A DNA stretch of 64,000 nucleotides. Origin: Melioribacteraceae bacterium (GTDB taxonomy: Bacteria; Bacteroidota; Ignavibacteria; Ignavibacteriales; Melioribacteraceae). Location of the stretch: NCBI GenBank assembly GCA_021740785.1, contig JAIOZI010000001.1, forward strand, positions 1 to 64,000. The letters are read 5' to 3'. Position numbers and translations under genes: made by a program. This document shows positions 17,183 through 27,089 of the stretch, in pieces. Position 1 is the stretch's first letter, and each line of letters opens with the position of its first letter. The notes beneath the pieces were generated by a model, which made no database searches, had not been told where the DNA came from, and saw only the letters and a program-made list of their open reading frames with translations.

Positions 17183-18676
17183 ATGCCTCCTTCCAAAAAA
17201 TTAAAAATATTATTCGTTACATCTGAAGTTGTTCCATTCATCAAAACGGGCGGACTTGCTGATGTTTCTTCTGCGCTGCCTCAAAAACTTCAGGAGCAAG
17301 GGCACCAGGTTCGTATTGTTGTACCGAAATATGGCGCCATAGATGAAAGAAAATATAAAATTCATGAAGTTGTTCGTCTAAAAGATTTAACAACAACTAT
17401 CGGTAAGAAAGAAGTGGTTTTTTCTCTCAGGTCTTCTTTTCTTGTTGGACAAAAAGCCAGGGTGCAGCTTTATTTCTTAGACAATGAAGAGTACTTTGGA
17501 AGCAGACACAGTCTGTATGCAGATCCTCTCACAGGAAAGGATTTTCCTGATAACGACGAAAGATTTATCCTGTTGGCGCGTTCTGTTTTCGAATTAATTA
17601 TTAAATTAGGATGGGTACCGGATGTTATTCACTGCAACGATTGGCAGTGCGGTTTAGTGCCTGCTTACTTAAAAACTTTGTTTAAGGATACTCCGTTATT
17701 TCAACCCGTTAAAACTCTTTTTACTATTCATAATCTTTCTTATCAAGGCGAATTCCCGAAAACTACATTCGCAAAAACCGGTCTGCCTGATGAGCTGAAT
17801 AACACTAAAGGAATTATCCACAACAACAAAGTGAATTACCTTAAGGCTGCTCTGAATTTTGCTGACGTAATTAATACTGTTAGTGAAACTTATGCTAATG
17901 AGATTTGCAAGGACAAGGAGATTAGCGGAGGACTGAATACGGTACTGTGTAAACGTCAAGATGATCTCTTCGGAATTGTCAATGGAATTGATTCGTTGAT
18001 TTGGAATCCCGAAAAGGATAAGAAGATTGCAAAGAAATATTCGATCAAAAGCCTTGATGACAAAACGGAGAATAAAATTGCACTGGCTGAGAAATTCGGA
18101 TTTGATTATAAAGAAAATGTCCCGGTGATCGGATTGATTTCGAGATTGTATGATTCAAAAGGATTGGATCTAATTCAAAAAGCATTTAAAGATTTGATGA
18201 AATTGGATATCCGCCTGGTACTGCTGGGTACAGGTGAGAAGAAATTTCATAAGTTCTTTGAAGAAGCTTTAATGAAATACAGCGATAAATTCTCTTGTTA
18301 TCTCGGATTCGACGATGAACTTGCACACTTAATCGAAGCCGGCGCCGATATGTATTTGATGCCGTCCAAATATGAACCGTGCGGTCTTAATCAAATGTAC
18401 AGCCTGGTTTACGGAACAGTTCCTATCGTCCGGGAAACCGGCGGGTTAGCCGATACTGTTGAAAACTTTGATGAAAAAGAACAGACCGGTAATGGATTCG
18501 TATTCAAAAAATATGATCAGAAGGATATGATTAAAGAAATTAAAAGAGCAATAAAAATATATACTAACGACAAGAAGACCTGGCAGAAAATACAAAAGAG
18601 CGGAATGAAATCTAATTTTACATGGATGAATTCTGCGAAGAATTATGTTGATCTATATAAAACGATTTTAAGTTAA
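17183..18676 (+). CDS. glgA: Glycogen synthase (ADP-glucose type)
   Basis: A GT5 glucosyltransferase that elongates alpha-1,4-glucan. The 497 residues are standard. The N terminus has the ADP-glucose-binding KTGGLADVSSALP, then HCNDWQCGL and TIHNLSYQGEFP, and the C-terminal Rossmann half has ISRLYDSKGLDL and SKYEPCGLNQMYSLVYGTVP. No other glycogen gene is adjacent. Downstream lie gmhB and three cell-envelope genes; a lipoprotein gene behind glgA is a recurring arrangement in Bacteroidota. Confidence 0.95.
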   Translation: MPPSKKLKILFVTSEVVPFIKTGGLADVSSALPQKLQEQGHQVRIVVPKYGAIDERKYKIHEVVRLKDLTTTIGKKEVVFSLRSSFLVGQKARVQLYFLDNEEYFGSRHSLYADPLTGKDFPDNDERFILLARSVFELIIKLGWVPDVIHCNDWQCGLVPAYLKTLFKDTPLFQPVKTLFTIHNLSYQGEFPKTTFAKTGLPDELNNTKGIIHNNKVNYLKAALNFADVINTVSETYANEICKDKEISGGLNTVLCKRQDDLFGIVNGIDSLIWNPEKDKKIAKKYSIKSLDDKTENKIALAEKFGFDYKENVPVIGLISRLYDSKGLDLIQKAFKDLMKLDIRLVLLGTGEKKFHKFFEEALMKYSDKFSCYLGFDDELAHLIEAGADMYLMPSKYEPCGLNQMYSLVYGTVPIVRETGGLADTVENFDEKEQTGNGFVFKKYDQKDMIKEIKRAIKIYTNDKKTWQKIQKSGMKSNFTWMNSAKNYVDLYKTILS

Positions 18677-18682
18677 TTCCGT

Positions 18683-19258
18683 ATGAAAAATAGGGCTGTA
18701 TTTCTGGATAGAGACGGAACAATAAATTATGATTCCGGCTATATTGGAGACCCCGGTAAAGTTGAGTTATTAGATGGAGTAAAAAAAGGAATTTACAAAC
18801 TTAAAAATGATTATCATTTCAAGATTGTTGTTATTTCAAATCAAGCCGGTGTTGCACGAGGAATTATTACCGAGGATAATGTTAGAGCGGTCAACAGTAG
18901 AATTAATGATTTGTTAGGGGAAGAGTCCTCGGTTGATAGGTTTTATTATTGTCTGTATCATCCGGAACATAGTGACCCCGAAGATGTTAAATGCAGAAAA
19001 CCATCACCCAAAATGATATTTGATGCATGCAGAGATTTAGAAATTGATATTAACACATCATATTTGGTTGGTGACAGACATTCGGATATTGAATGTGCGC
19101 AGAATGCAGGATTGAAATCCATATTATTGACATCTGATGTCTATCGTGACGAAATAAATATCTTGCATCAGGCTGGAATTTCTGCCAATTTTGTAGCCGA
19201 AAATTTTTTAGAAGCGACTGATTTTATTATTAATGATTTTTCCGGAGGAAATAGTTGA
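18683..19258 (+). CDS. gmhB: D-glycero-D-manno-heptose 1,7-bisphosphate phosphatase-like HAD hydrolase
   Basis: A HAD-superfamily phosphatase of 191 residues with FLDRDGTIN (nucleophile Asp), VISNQAGVARG, CRKPSPKM and LVGDRHSDIECAQNAG. This pattern matches GmhB of the lipopolysaccharide heptose pathway. The zinc loop looks incomplete: a Cys and a His are present in YYCLYHPEH, but only one Cys precedes RKP where two are usual. Histidinol-phosphatase is the main alternative. It starts six bases after glgA and overlaps the next gene by four bases. Confidence 0.85.
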   Translation: MKNRAVFLDRDGTINYDSGYIGDPGKVELLDGVKKGIYKLKNDYHFKIVVISNQAGVARGIITEDNVRAVNSRINDLLGEESSVDRFYYCLYHPEHSDPEDVKCRKPSPKMIFDACRDLEIDINTSYLVGDRHSDIECAQNAGLKSILLTSDVYRDEINILHQAGISANFVAENFLEATDFIINDFSGGNS

Positions 19259-20448
19259 GATATAGTTTGTTGAAATCTATTGTTTTAGTTTTTATGATCG
19301 GTTTTATTGTTTCATGTAAGAGTGATGAGCCCGGTCCGTTAGGATCAGATCTCATCCCGGGTGAGGATGAAATTATTATTACTGAAATAAGCAGTTTAGA
19401 TGATTCGCTTTCACAAAAATCATCCGATTATCACTACGATATTGATCTTGGTGATGCCGGTACGATTTTTCTCGGAAGAGAAAGTTCCGGGTATGAAGCT
19501 TCACTCTTACTGAGATTTTTTATCGTCATGTCTGATTCGATCCGTGAAGCAGTAGATTCTGATGAAATTACTGTTCTTAATTCTTGGATAGAGCTGCATC
19601 CTACATATACATTAGGTGATAAGTCTTCCACTTTCAATTTTTCAGTTCACAACATAAACGGAAGCTGGAGTTCCCGAAATTTTAATTCGGATTCGCTCAG
19701 TGTTCTCGATTATGATAGTGAGAATATTTTAGGTTCCCTTAAAGAGAACACGGATACATTAGTTTCCTTTTATTTTTCAAATGATAGAGCATTGCTGTGG
19801 CTTCAGAAAGTTTATAATGATGATTTGCCTGATAACAACGGATTGCTTTTACTCCCTGATGCAGCCACAAATAAAATTATGGGTTTCGGTGCTTTATCAT
19901 CTCTACGTTTACTTAATGAACCGCAGCTATTTATTGAAGTTGAAAAAGCCGGTTCTTTTGTTGATACCGTGGTTGCAGCTATTTCGGGAGATGTAAGTGT
20001 GGTTGGTTCTGAATACCCGGTATCTTCAGGTAACATTTACGTAGAGGGAGGAACTTCAGTAAGATCAAAAGTTTGGTTTGATTTATCTGCAATTGAAAAA
20101 AATACAGTCATAAATAAAGCCGAGTTATCTTTGTTTATTGATTCAACGAATTCGTTTATCGGCTCAAGATCATCCGATTCACTGGATATTAGTTTTTCCG
20201 AAGATTCTGTAGAAAACGTTATTTCGGAAAGTTACTTATCAAAACTTTTTATCCGTGAAGGGAATAAGTATAAAGCCGATATTACAAATTATGTTCAGCA
20301 TTGGATAAACGGTGTAGATAATGACGGTATTATTATTAACGTAAATAGTGAGAAAAATACTCTGAATAAAATTGCATTTCATTCGAGTTCAGCAGGCAAT
20401 GGTGCATTAAGACCTAGATTAGATATTGTATTAACCAGGAAAAGGTAA
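19255..20448 (+). CDS. Lipoprotein, DUF4270/DNRLRE-like
   Basis: 397 residues from TTG 19255. The N terminus ends in a lipobox (GFIVSC, Cys at about 21), so it is exported and lipidated. GPLGSDLIPGEDEI right after the Cys resembles the start of DUF4270 proteins, which often follow glgA in Bacteroidota. The C-terminal third resembles a DNRLRE beta domain (VWFDLSAIEKNTVINKAELS, ITNYVQHWINGVDNDGI). Function is unknown. The adjacent barrel protein gene begins at the next base. Confidence 0.65.
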   Translation: MRYSLLKSIVLVFMIGFIVSCKSDEPGPLGSDLIPGEDEIIITEISSLDDSLSQKSSDYHYDIDLGDAGTIFLGRESSGYEASLLLRFFIVMSDSIREAVDSDEITVLNSWIELHPTYTLGDKSSTFNFSVHNINGSWSSRNFNSDSLSVLDYDSENILGSLKENTDTLVSFYFSNDRALLWLQKVYNDDLPDNNGLLLLPDAATNKIMGFGALSSLRLLNEPQLFIEVEKAGSFVDTVVAAISGDVSVVGSEYPVSSGNIYVEGGTSVRSKVWFDLSAIEKNTVINKAELSLFIDSTNSFIGSRSSDSLDISFSEDSVENVISESYLSKLFIREGNKYKADITNYVQHWINGVDNDGIIINVNSEKNTLNKIAFHSSSAGNGALRPRLDIVLTRKR

Positions 20449-21693
20449 ATGATAACAACCAAGAAAATATTATTGTTCGTATTTTTATTAAGTTCAATTC
20501 TAAGCGCGCAAAGCGGTTCAGTTTATTCAAGATTCGGCGTCGGTGATATTCATCATTCGTTTTCTGCAAGAAGAGCATCGATGGGCGGATTGGGATATGC
20601 GGTTAAGGATAATAACCACCTGAATTTTCTGAATCCAGCCGCATGGTATGGATTGAAAATGACTAGGTTGGAAGTCGGAGTTAATTATTTCGGCACACAG
20701 ACATCAAATAATAATTTAATCAATTACTTCGGTGAATTTGATTTTGGCGGATTCTTGTTGGGTTTTCCCATTGAGAGGGATTTGGGAATTTCTGTTGTTG
20801 CCGGGCTAGTTCCCGTTACTAGCGTTGGTTATGAAATTGAAGATAATACCAAAGTATACAACTCCGAAAGATATACGGAAGCTTTCAGTGGTTCGGGCGG
20901 AATATCAAAATTATTTTTTGGTTCATCATATGAAACTCCGTTAGGTATAGTGATCGGCGCTTCTTTTGATTATTATACCGGTGAAATTGAATATAATTCA
21001 TTTCTGGATTTTCAGGAATCATCATCTTACCGAGATGCAAAATTACAAAAGAGTCTGAGTTATAAAGGAATCGGATTTAATTTAGGTCTAATTTCTCCTG
21101 ATCTCTCCGAATTATTAGGCTCTGCTAGCATTACTGAATTGAAAATTGGATTAGGATACAGAAACTCACCTACATTATCAACTGATTCAACACTAATAAA
21201 TGCTTCATTAGTGGGTAGTGTGCCGGTTATTTCAGGAATAACCGAAACCGTTTTACCTGGTCAACTTGGAATCGGTTTAAGTTTTCAATTAAAAGATAAT
21301 TGGCTATTTGCGATCGATTATGCCATTCTTCCTTGGTCAAAATATAAATTTAATAATAAATTTAAGAGTGAACTTAGAGATTTACAAAAAATATCTTTAG
21401 GTTTCGAATATAAGCAAACTGATGCTAGGTTTGCTTCGTTCTGGGAACAGATGCTTTTTCGCGGTGGTCTAACTTATGAACAAACACAGTTAGAAATTAA
21501 TGGTTACGGTATTGATCAGTTATCTGTAAGCGGCGGTTTTTCAATACCTCTATCATCCGACAGCGCAATTGATCTTGGTCTGCTCTATGGAATGAGAGGA
21601 ACTAAAGAAAATAATTTAATACAAGAAAATATTTTCCAGGCTTTTGTAACTTTAAGTTTTGGAGAACTTTGGTTTGTAAGACAAGACAGATAA
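20449..21693 (+). CDS. Outer-membrane beta-barrel protein, FadL/PorV-like
   Basis: 414 residues with a signal peptide (KKILLFVFLLSSILSAQS). The mature part begins SVYSRFGVGD, then ARRASMGGLGYAV, a pattern typical of OmpP1/FadL-type barrels in Bacteroidota and Ignavibacteria. Alternating beta-strand residues run throughout and the protein ends in a phenylalanine-rich strand (FQAFVTLSFGELWFV). It probably forms an outer-membrane channel; the substrate is unknown. It is contiguous with the lipoprotein gene upstream. Confidence 0.7.
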   Translation: MITTKKILLFVFLLSSILSAQSGSVYSRFGVGDIHHSFSARRASMGGLGYAVKDNNHLNFLNPAAWYGLKMTRLEVGVNYFGTQTSNNNLINYFGEFDFGGFLLGFPIERDLGISVVAGLVPVTSVGYEIEDNTKVYNSERYTEAFSGSGGISKLFFGSSYETPLGIVIGASFDYYTGEIEYNSFLDFQESSSYRDAKLQKSLSYKGIGFNLGLISPDLSELLGSASITELKIGLGYRNSPTLSTDSTLINASLVGSVPVISGITETVLPGQLGIGLSFQLKDNWLFAIDYAILPWSKYKFNNKFKSELRDLQKISLGFEYKQTDARFASFWEQMLFRGGLTYEQTQLEINGYGIDQLSVSGGFSIPLSSDSAIDLGLLYGMRGTKENNLIQENIFQAFVTLSFGELWFVRQDR

Positions 21694-21720
21694 TACAAAT
21701 AAAATATTGGAGTAGAAAAA

Positions 21721-23004
21721 TTGAAAACGGCAAAATTTTATATCGCATCACTGATGCTTTTATTTTTGACTGCTAATCTTAATGCGAAAAGCATTTCATT
21801 TAAAACTAATGTTGAGCTAGATAGTGTTAATTTATTAGCGGAATTTAGTCTTTTCTATGAGTACTACAAAAACAACGATTACAAAAGTGCTATTAATCAT
21901 GGATGGATAGTTTTAAACACCGATCCCAGTAATTTCCTTCAGTATAAACCTTTTAAAAAAATGGAAGAAATTCTTTGGGCTATGCATGACAGTGTAGCTG
22001 AAAATGAAGATCAAAAAAAGGCGTTTGCCGATACAACTCTCTACCTGTATGATCTCGCTCTTAAATATCAAACAGATAAAAAGGGTTACTTTCTTTCACG
22101 CAAAGCTTACATAGAAGAAATATGGTTCGATTATGAACCTGAAATTCCAATTAAAACTTATGAGGAAGCTATTGAAACCGATAATGGACTATCAACATTT
22201 TATAAAGATAGATTAGGTCAGCTCTATGCAAAAAATGCTACTGAAGAGAATGATTACAAATTAAAAGCATTGACGTTATACTCAAAGCTGCAGGAAGAAG
22301 AGCCGAATAATGAAACTTGGATTTCGAGGATTGAATCATTGGCTGAAGATTTATCAGAACTGGTTGATATAACTAAAAAAGCATGGGACCTTGATAAAGA
22401 AAACACCGAAAAAGCTTGGAAATACGCATCGTTATGCTTACGGGCTCAAGAACTTGAAAAAGCGATCGGACCCCTCGAATGGCTTGTTTCTAAATCGCCT
22501 GAAGTTATAAATTATCACCGGCAATTAGCAACAACATACGATAAACTTGAGCAATCGGATAAGGCAATTGAATCATATAAAACTCTAATCGAATTGGAAC
22601 CTGAGAATAGAGAAAATTATATCAACATTGCATTAATCTACAAGAGAAATAATCAATTGTCTGTTTCGAGATCATATTTGCAAAAAGCAAGGGATGTTGA
22701 TTCATCTTGGGAATACCCGGTGTTTATTGAAGCCCAACTTTATGAACAAGCAGGAAGAAATTGTGTAGGTGCAAAATTTGAATTTATGGATAAATGCGTT
22801 TACCAATTAGCAGTTAATACTTATAGAAAAGCTGCAAGTATGGGCGGACCTTATTCAAGCGCTGCAGCTGAAAGAGTAAACTTACTTTCAAACTCAGTTC
22901 CCTCACAGGAAGATTATTTTTTCCGAAAGATGAAATCGGGTCAAGAAATAAAAATTGAAGGAGAATGCTACAGCTGGATTAATCGAAGTATAATTGTTCC
23001 TTAA
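21721..23004 (+). CDS. Exported tetratricopeptide-repeat protein
   Basis: 427 residues from TTG 21721 after a GGAG site. A signal peptide (FYIASLMLLFLTANLNAKS) is followed by helical repeats. The clearest TPR units are around residues 245-330 (QLATTYDKLEQSDKAIESYK, then NYINIALIYKRNNQLSVSRS). It is probably a periplasmic scaffold. It ends a likely operon with glgA, gmhB, the lipoprotein and the barrel protein. Partner unknown. Confidence 0.75.
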   Translation: MKTAKFYIASLMLLFLTANLNAKSISFKTNVELDSVNLLAEFSLFYEYYKNNDYKSAINHGWIVLNTDPSNFLQYKPFKKMEEILWAMHDSVAENEDQKKAFADTTLYLYDLALKYQTDKKGYFLSRKAYIEEIWFDYEPEIPIKTYEEAIETDNGLSTFYKDRLGQLYAKNATEENDYKLKALTLYSKLQEEEPNNETWISRIESLAEDLSELVDITKKAWDLDKENTEKAWKYASLCLRAQELEKAIGPLEWLVSKSPEVINYHRQLATTYDKLEQSDKAIESYKTLIELEPENRENYINIALIYKRNNQLSVSRSYLQKARDVDSSWEYPVFIEAQLYEQAGRNCVGAKFEFMDKCVYQLAVNTYRKAASMGGPYSSAAAERVNLLSNSVPSQEDYFFRKMKSGQEIKIEGECYSWINRSIIVP

Positions 23005-23024
23005 AATAAAAACGAGTCTTTCGT

Positions 23025-24323
23025 ATGTTACAGTATCTTAATAGTGATCCGGAAGTTTTGGAAATTGCAAAACAGGAAATTAAACGTCAGCAAAATTATT
23101 TAGAGTTAATTGCTTCTGAGAATTTTGTCAGTATGCCCGTCTTAGCTGCTACCGGTTCGGTATTGACAAACAAATATGCCGAGGGTTATCCCGGGAAAAG
23201 ATATTACGGCGGTTGTGAATATGTTGATATGGCTGAAGATTTGGCAAGAGAGCGGTTAAAAGAATTATTTGATGCAGAGTATGTGAATGTTCAACCGCAC
23301 AGCGGTTCTCAAGCTAATATGGCTGTTTATATGGCGTTGCTTAATCCGGGAGATACGATTCTTGGGTTAAGTCTCGATCACGGCGGACATTTAACGCACG
23401 GATCATTCGTAAATTTTTCGGGTAAAATTTATAGATCTGTAGGATACACTTTAAACGAGGAAACAAAACTTCTAGATTATAATATTATTGAAGACCTGGC
23501 AAAGAAAGAGAAACCAAAATTAATAGTTGCAGGCGCCAGTGCATATTCAAGAGATTGGGATTACGCAAAATTCCGTGAAATTGCAGATAGTGTCGGCGCT
23601 TTGCTAATGACAGATATGGCTCATCCTTCAGGTTTGATAGCAAAAGGATTGTTAACGAATCCTTTACCTTATTGTGATGTTGTTACATCAACTACCCACA
23701 AAACTTTACGCGGACCACGCGGCGGAATAATTTTAGTTGGCAAGGATAAAGAAAATCCTATCGGCATTAAAACATTTAAAGGCGACAGGCTAAAACTGAT
23801 GTCGGAAGTATTAGACAGCATCGTAATGCCCGGAATCCAGGGCGGACCTCTCATGCATGTTATTATGGCAAAAGCTTTAGCGTTTGGTGAAGCTTTGCAG
23901 GATTCATTCGGTGATTATGCAAAACAAGTAATTTCAAATGCACATACACTCTCAGCTAAATTGATCAATTATGATTTTGAAGTTATATCCGGAGGAACCG
24001 ATAACCATCTTATGCTCATTGATTTAACAAATAAAAATATCAGCGGTAAGAAAGCAGAGAAAGCGCTTGAACTTGCAGGCGTTACTGTTAACAAAAATAT
24101 GATTCCGTTTGATACTAAAAGTCCGTTCGTCACAAGTGGAATTAGAGTTGGTACGGCTGCAGTTACTACAAGGGGAATGAAAGAGACGGAGATGGAAAAA
24201 ATAGCAGATTTTATAAATAGTGCGATTATTAATTACGAAGATGAATCTAAATTATCAGAAATAAAAAGCACAGTCGAATCACTTTGCAGTCAATTCCCGC
24301 TGTATCCTGAACTTGTATCATAA
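23025..24323 (+). CDS. glyA: Serine hydroxymethyltransferase
   Basis: A PLP enzyme interconverting serine and glycine with tetrahydrofolate. The 432 residues include [52 protein letters not shown], the PLP lysine at about 226 in [13 protein letters not shown], and the C-terminal [14 protein letters not shown]. Length is standard. It lies 20 bases after the TPR gene and 14 before tatC. Confidence 0.98.
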   Translation: MLQYLNSDPEVLEIAKQEIKRQQNYLELIASENFVSMPVLAATGSVLTNKYAEGYPGKRYYGGCEYVDMAEDLARERLKELFDAEYVNVQPHSGSQANMAVYMALLNPGDTILGLSLDHGGHLTHGSFVNFSGKIYRSVGYTLNEETKLLDYNIIEDLAKKEKPKLIVAGASAYSRDWDYAKFREIADSVGALLMTDMAHPSGLIAKGLLTNPLPYCDVVTSTTHKTLRGPRGGIILVGKDKENPIGIKTFKGDRLKLMSEVLDSIVMPGIQGGPLMHVIMAKALAFGEALQDSFGDYAKQVISNAHTLSAKLINYDFEVISGGTDNHLMLIDLTNKNISGKKAEKALELAGVTVNKNMIPFDTKSPFVTSGIRVGTAAVTTRGMKETEMEKIADFINSAIINYEDESKLSEIKSTVESLCSQFPLYPELVS

Positions 24324-24337
24324 GATAAATATTATTT

Positions 24338-25096
24338 GTGAGTAAAAAAGATACCAACCCCGCTGAAGAGACATTGAACGAAGAAAATGAAATGTCTTTT
24401 CTTGATCATCTCGAGGAATTAAGATGGCGTGTATTATACGCCTTGATAGGAATTGTAATAGGTACAGTTGTTTCATGGATTTTCATAGATTTTCTAGTAG
24501 ATCATATCCTCCTAATTCCTGCAAAAACTGCGAATATTAAACTCCAGAATCTAAAACCTTTCGGTCAATTATTTTTATTTATTCAGATAGCAATTATCGG
24601 CGGAGTTATTCTAAGCATACCGAATATATTTTTCCAGGTTTGGAAATTTATTTCTCCTGCATTACGCGAAAGTGAAAAGAAATACATCACGGTAATAGTT
24701 TTTTTCTCATCAGTATGTTTTTTAAGCGGGATTGTGTTCGCTTATTTTGTTATGCTTCCGCTCACTCTTAAATTTGCCGGTGAATTTGGTTCAGCCACTA
24801 TTGAAAACAATTTCGCAATTACAGAATACTTTTCGATTATTATAAGTGTGATGCTGGGCGCCGCATTAGTTTTTGAACTCCCAATGCTATCGTTCTTCCT
24901 TTCAAAATTAGGAATTATTACCCCGGCATTTATGAGAAAGTATAGGAGACATGCAATAATCGGGATATTGATTTTTGCTGCAATTCTAACACCGGGGACA
25001 GATCCTGTTGCCCAGGTACTGCTTGCAATCCCGTTGGTTTTCTTATACGAAATAAGTATATTCGTCTCAAAATATTCGATGAAGAAAAAGTCTTGA
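24338..25096 (+). CDS. tatC: Sec-independent protein translocase TatC
   Basis: The membrane receptor for twin-arginine signals. The 252-residue protein starts at GTG 24338. FLDHLEELRWRVLYALIG is the conserved first helix entry. Six membrane helices follow, with FQVWKFISPALRESEK and the Glu-containing VFELPMLSF. It could serve the Tat signals seen on ActB and the small protein of the Act cluster. tatA/B is not in this window. It overlaps the next gene by four bases. Confidence 0.97.
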   Translation: MSKKDTNPAEETLNEENEMSFLDHLEELRWRVLYALIGIVIGTVVSWIFIDFLVDHILLIPAKTANIKLQNLKPFGQLFLFIQIAIIGGVILSIPNIFFQVWKFISPALRESEKKYITVIVFFSSVCFLSGIVFAYFVMLPLTLKFAGEFGSATIENNFAITEYFSIIISVMLGAALVFELPMLSFFLSKLGIITPAFMRKYRRHAIIGILIFAAILTPGTDPVAQVLLAIPLVFLYEISIFVSKYSMKKKS

Positions 25097-26073
25097 ATAA
25101 ACTAAATCTTACCGAAATACGAAAACCCATCAAGGATGAACTTCAGAAATTCAATGAATTATTTAACAAATCACTAAAGTCGAAAGTTGGACTTGTTGAT
25201 CTAGTTACAAAATATATTCTGAAGCAGAAAGGGAAGAAAATTCGTCCGCTTCTTGTTTTACTCTCAGCAAAAGTTGCCGGAGGAGTAAATCCAAGAAGTT
25301 ATACCGGGGCAACATTAGTCGAATTACTTCACACAGCAACCCTTGTTCATGATGATGTAGTTGATCACGCAGAAAAGCGAAGAGGATTTCCCTCAATAAA
25401 TGCAGTATGGAAAAACAAAATTGCCGTTTTAATGGGGGATTATCTATTAGCACGCGGTTTGATGATTGCGGTTGAAAATGATGAGTTTGATTTTCTAAAA
25501 GTTATTACAAAGACCGTAAAGAGAATGTCGGAAGGGGAATTGCTGCAGATAAGTAAAACAAAAAAATTGAATAATAATGAAGAAACTTACTTCAGAATTA
25601 TCAGCGATAAAACGGCATCCTTAATCTCTACATGCTGTGAGATCGGTGCATTAAGTTCTACTAAAGATGAAAATCAGATAAATGCACTGAAGCAGTTTGG
25701 TGAGAATTTGGGAATTGCTTTTCAGATTAGGGATGATATTTTAGATTATGTCGGTTCAACTGGTTTGATCGGCAAACCACTCGGCGCAGATATAAAAGAA
25801 AAAAAATTAACGTTGCCCTTGATATATGCGTTATCAAAAACAGATAGTTCAAAAGCATCAAAAATTTTGAAGCTTGTAAAAATCAGCAGTAAGAAAGGTG
25901 AGATAAAAGAAATCATCGATTTCGTTAAAGAGAATAATGGAATTGATTACGCATACGAAACTGCACATAAATTTTCACTTGAAGCAAAGAAGAATCTATC
26001 GATTTTCCCGAATTCAGAAAGTAAGTTGGCTTTAGAGGCTTTGGTCGATTTTGTAATTGACAGAAATAATTAA
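25093..26073 (+). CDS. Polyprenyl (isoprenyl) diphosphate synthase
   Basis: An all-trans prenyl chain-elongating enzyme, probably for the quinone side chain. The 326 residues from TTG 25093 have both aspartate-rich motifs: LLHTATLVHDDVVD with DDVVD, and FQIRDDILDYVG with DDILD. KGKKIRPLLVLLS and KPLGADIKEKKLTLPLIYAL are also typical. Chain length cannot be read reliably; octaprenyl- or heptaprenyl-type is most likely. Confidence 0.92.
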   Translation: MNKLNLTEIRKPIKDELQKFNELFNKSLKSKVGLVDLVTKYILKQKGKKIRPLLVLLSAKVAGGVNPRSYTGATLVELLHTATLVHDDVVDHAEKRRGFPSINAVWKNKIAVLMGDYLLARGLMIAVENDEFDFLKVITKTVKRMSEGELLQISKTKKLNNNEETYFRIISDKTASLISTCCEIGALSSTKDENQINALKQFGENLGIAFQIRDDILDYVGSTGLIGKPLGADIKEKKLTLPLIYALSKTDSSKASKILKLVKISSKKGEIKEIIDFVKENNGIDYAYETAHKFSLEAKKNLSIFPNSESKLALEALVDFVIDRNN

Positions 26074-26111
26074 AATTATCTGTCTTTTTTATCGATTTTC
26101 ATTTTTAAAAC

Positions 26112-26139
26112 AATTATTCCGAAATAATTTTTCTTTTTT
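26112..26139 (+). terminator. AT-rich terminator candidate after the prenyl synthase gene
   Basis: AATTATT (26112-26118) pairs with AATAATT (26123-26129), followed by a T-rich stretch. The stem has no G-C pairs, so the call is weak, but it fits the 258-base gap that separates the housekeeping run from the Act cluster. Confidence 0.4.
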
Positions 26140-26277
26140 AATCATATTTTGTAATTTAGCCAGGTTATTTTGATAAATATATATCTTATCTTAATTTATT
26201 TTTATAATACATCATACCAATAAAAAATTAGTGAATTACCAAGAAAAAATAGTTGATATTAATCCACTGATATTAAA

Positions 26278-26305
26278 ATTCCAAAAATCGATTGGATGTT
26301 GGAAT
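26278..26305. promoter_or_regulatory. Inverted repeat upstream of actA
   Basis: ATTCCA (26278-26283) and TGGAAT (26300-26305) form a 6-bp inverted repeat with 16 bases between. A second nested pair, CCA/TGG, lies around ATCGAT. It is 27 bases before the actA start, in the leader of the respiratory cluster. It could be a regulator site or a hairpin near the ribosome-binding site; no known consensus was matched. Confidence 0.25.
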
Positions 26306-26331
26306 ATTATTCCTAATTTTATAGGATATTT

Positions 26332-26901
26332 ATGAAGAAGAGTGCTCTAGATTATATTCTTAAAGTTCGCCTTCCTATTACACTTTTCGTAATAGCTTTA
26401 ACATTTGTAATTACCTTTTATGTCTCACGACAGGAAAGAGACAGTGTTGGTTATGCACCGATCCAACCAATTAATTATTCGCATAAACTTCATGCAGGGG
26501 ATATGGGAATTGACTGCGAATATTGTCATACCGGGGTATCTGAAGGACGTTATGCACTTGTACCTTCGGTAAATATTTGTATGAACTGTCACACAATTTC
26601 CAGGAAAGACAGACCCGAAATAATAAAGCTGACAAAATATTACGAATCAGGCGAGCCGGTTCCATGGAAGAGAATACATAAAGTTCCCGAATATGCTTAC
26701 TTTAATCACAGCGTGCATGTTAATACCGGGATTCAATGTGAAACATGTCATGGTAACATATCAAAAATGGAAGTCGTTTCCCAAGTTAGAAGTTTTACAA
26801 TGACTGCGTGTTTGGATTGCCATCGTGATCCTGAAAAACAATTGCCTTATCTAAAGAAAGTAAATAAGGGACCAGAAAATTGCGCAGCTTGTCATAGATA
26901 A
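26332..26901 (+). CDS. actA: Alternative complex III subunit ActA, pentaheme cytochrome c
   Basis: The 189-residue protein has one N-terminal membrane helix (about 13-31) and five CXXCH heme c sites at 62-66, 83-87, 136-140, 160-164 and 184-188. Five hemes on a short anchored protein heading an actB-actC run is the ActA signature. ActA passes electrons in the quinol:cytochrome c oxidoreductase on the periplasmic side. A GATATTT stretch separates an AGGA ribosome-binding site from the ATG. Confidence 0.95.
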   Translation: MKKSALDYILKVRLPITLFVIALTFVITFYVSRQERDSVGYAPIQPINYSHKLHAGDMGIDCEYCHTGVSEGRYALVPSVNICMNCHTISRKDRPEIIKLTKYYESGEPVPWKRIHKVPEYAYFNHSVHVNTGIQCETCHGNISKMEVVSQVRSFTMTACLDCHRDPEKQLPYLKKVNKGPENCAACHR

Positions 26902-26912
26902 GCGGAGACTAT

Positions 26913-27089
26913 ATGATTAATAAGAAAAATAACAGAAGAAAATTTTTACAAGTACTTACCGGAAGCGCTATTGGAATTATTGCGGTTAAAGCTCTGCCAT
27001 CAGGAATTTTTAACAGACCAAAAGTTCATAAAGGCAAATTTAATATTAAAATTCATTCCTCGGCAATTCCAAGAAATTCTAAGGTTTAG
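26913..27089 (+). CDS. Small twin-arginine signal protein in the Act cluster
   Basis: A 58-residue frame from ATG 26913 to TAG 27087-27089, between actA and actB, with GGAG as ribosome-binding site and four bases before actB. The N terminus NNRRKFLQVLTGS is a twin-arginine motif followed by a hydrophobic stretch (AIGIIAV). The remaining 25-30 residues are rich in Lys, His and Ile (VHKGKFNIKIHSSAIP) with no Cys. Spacing and signal argue that it is a real gene, perhaps a small accessory subunit or assembly factor of the complex. I know of no named family. Confidence 0.7.
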   Translation: MINKKNNRRKFLQVLTGSAIGIIAVKALPSGIFNRPKVHKGKFNIKIHSSAIPRNSKV

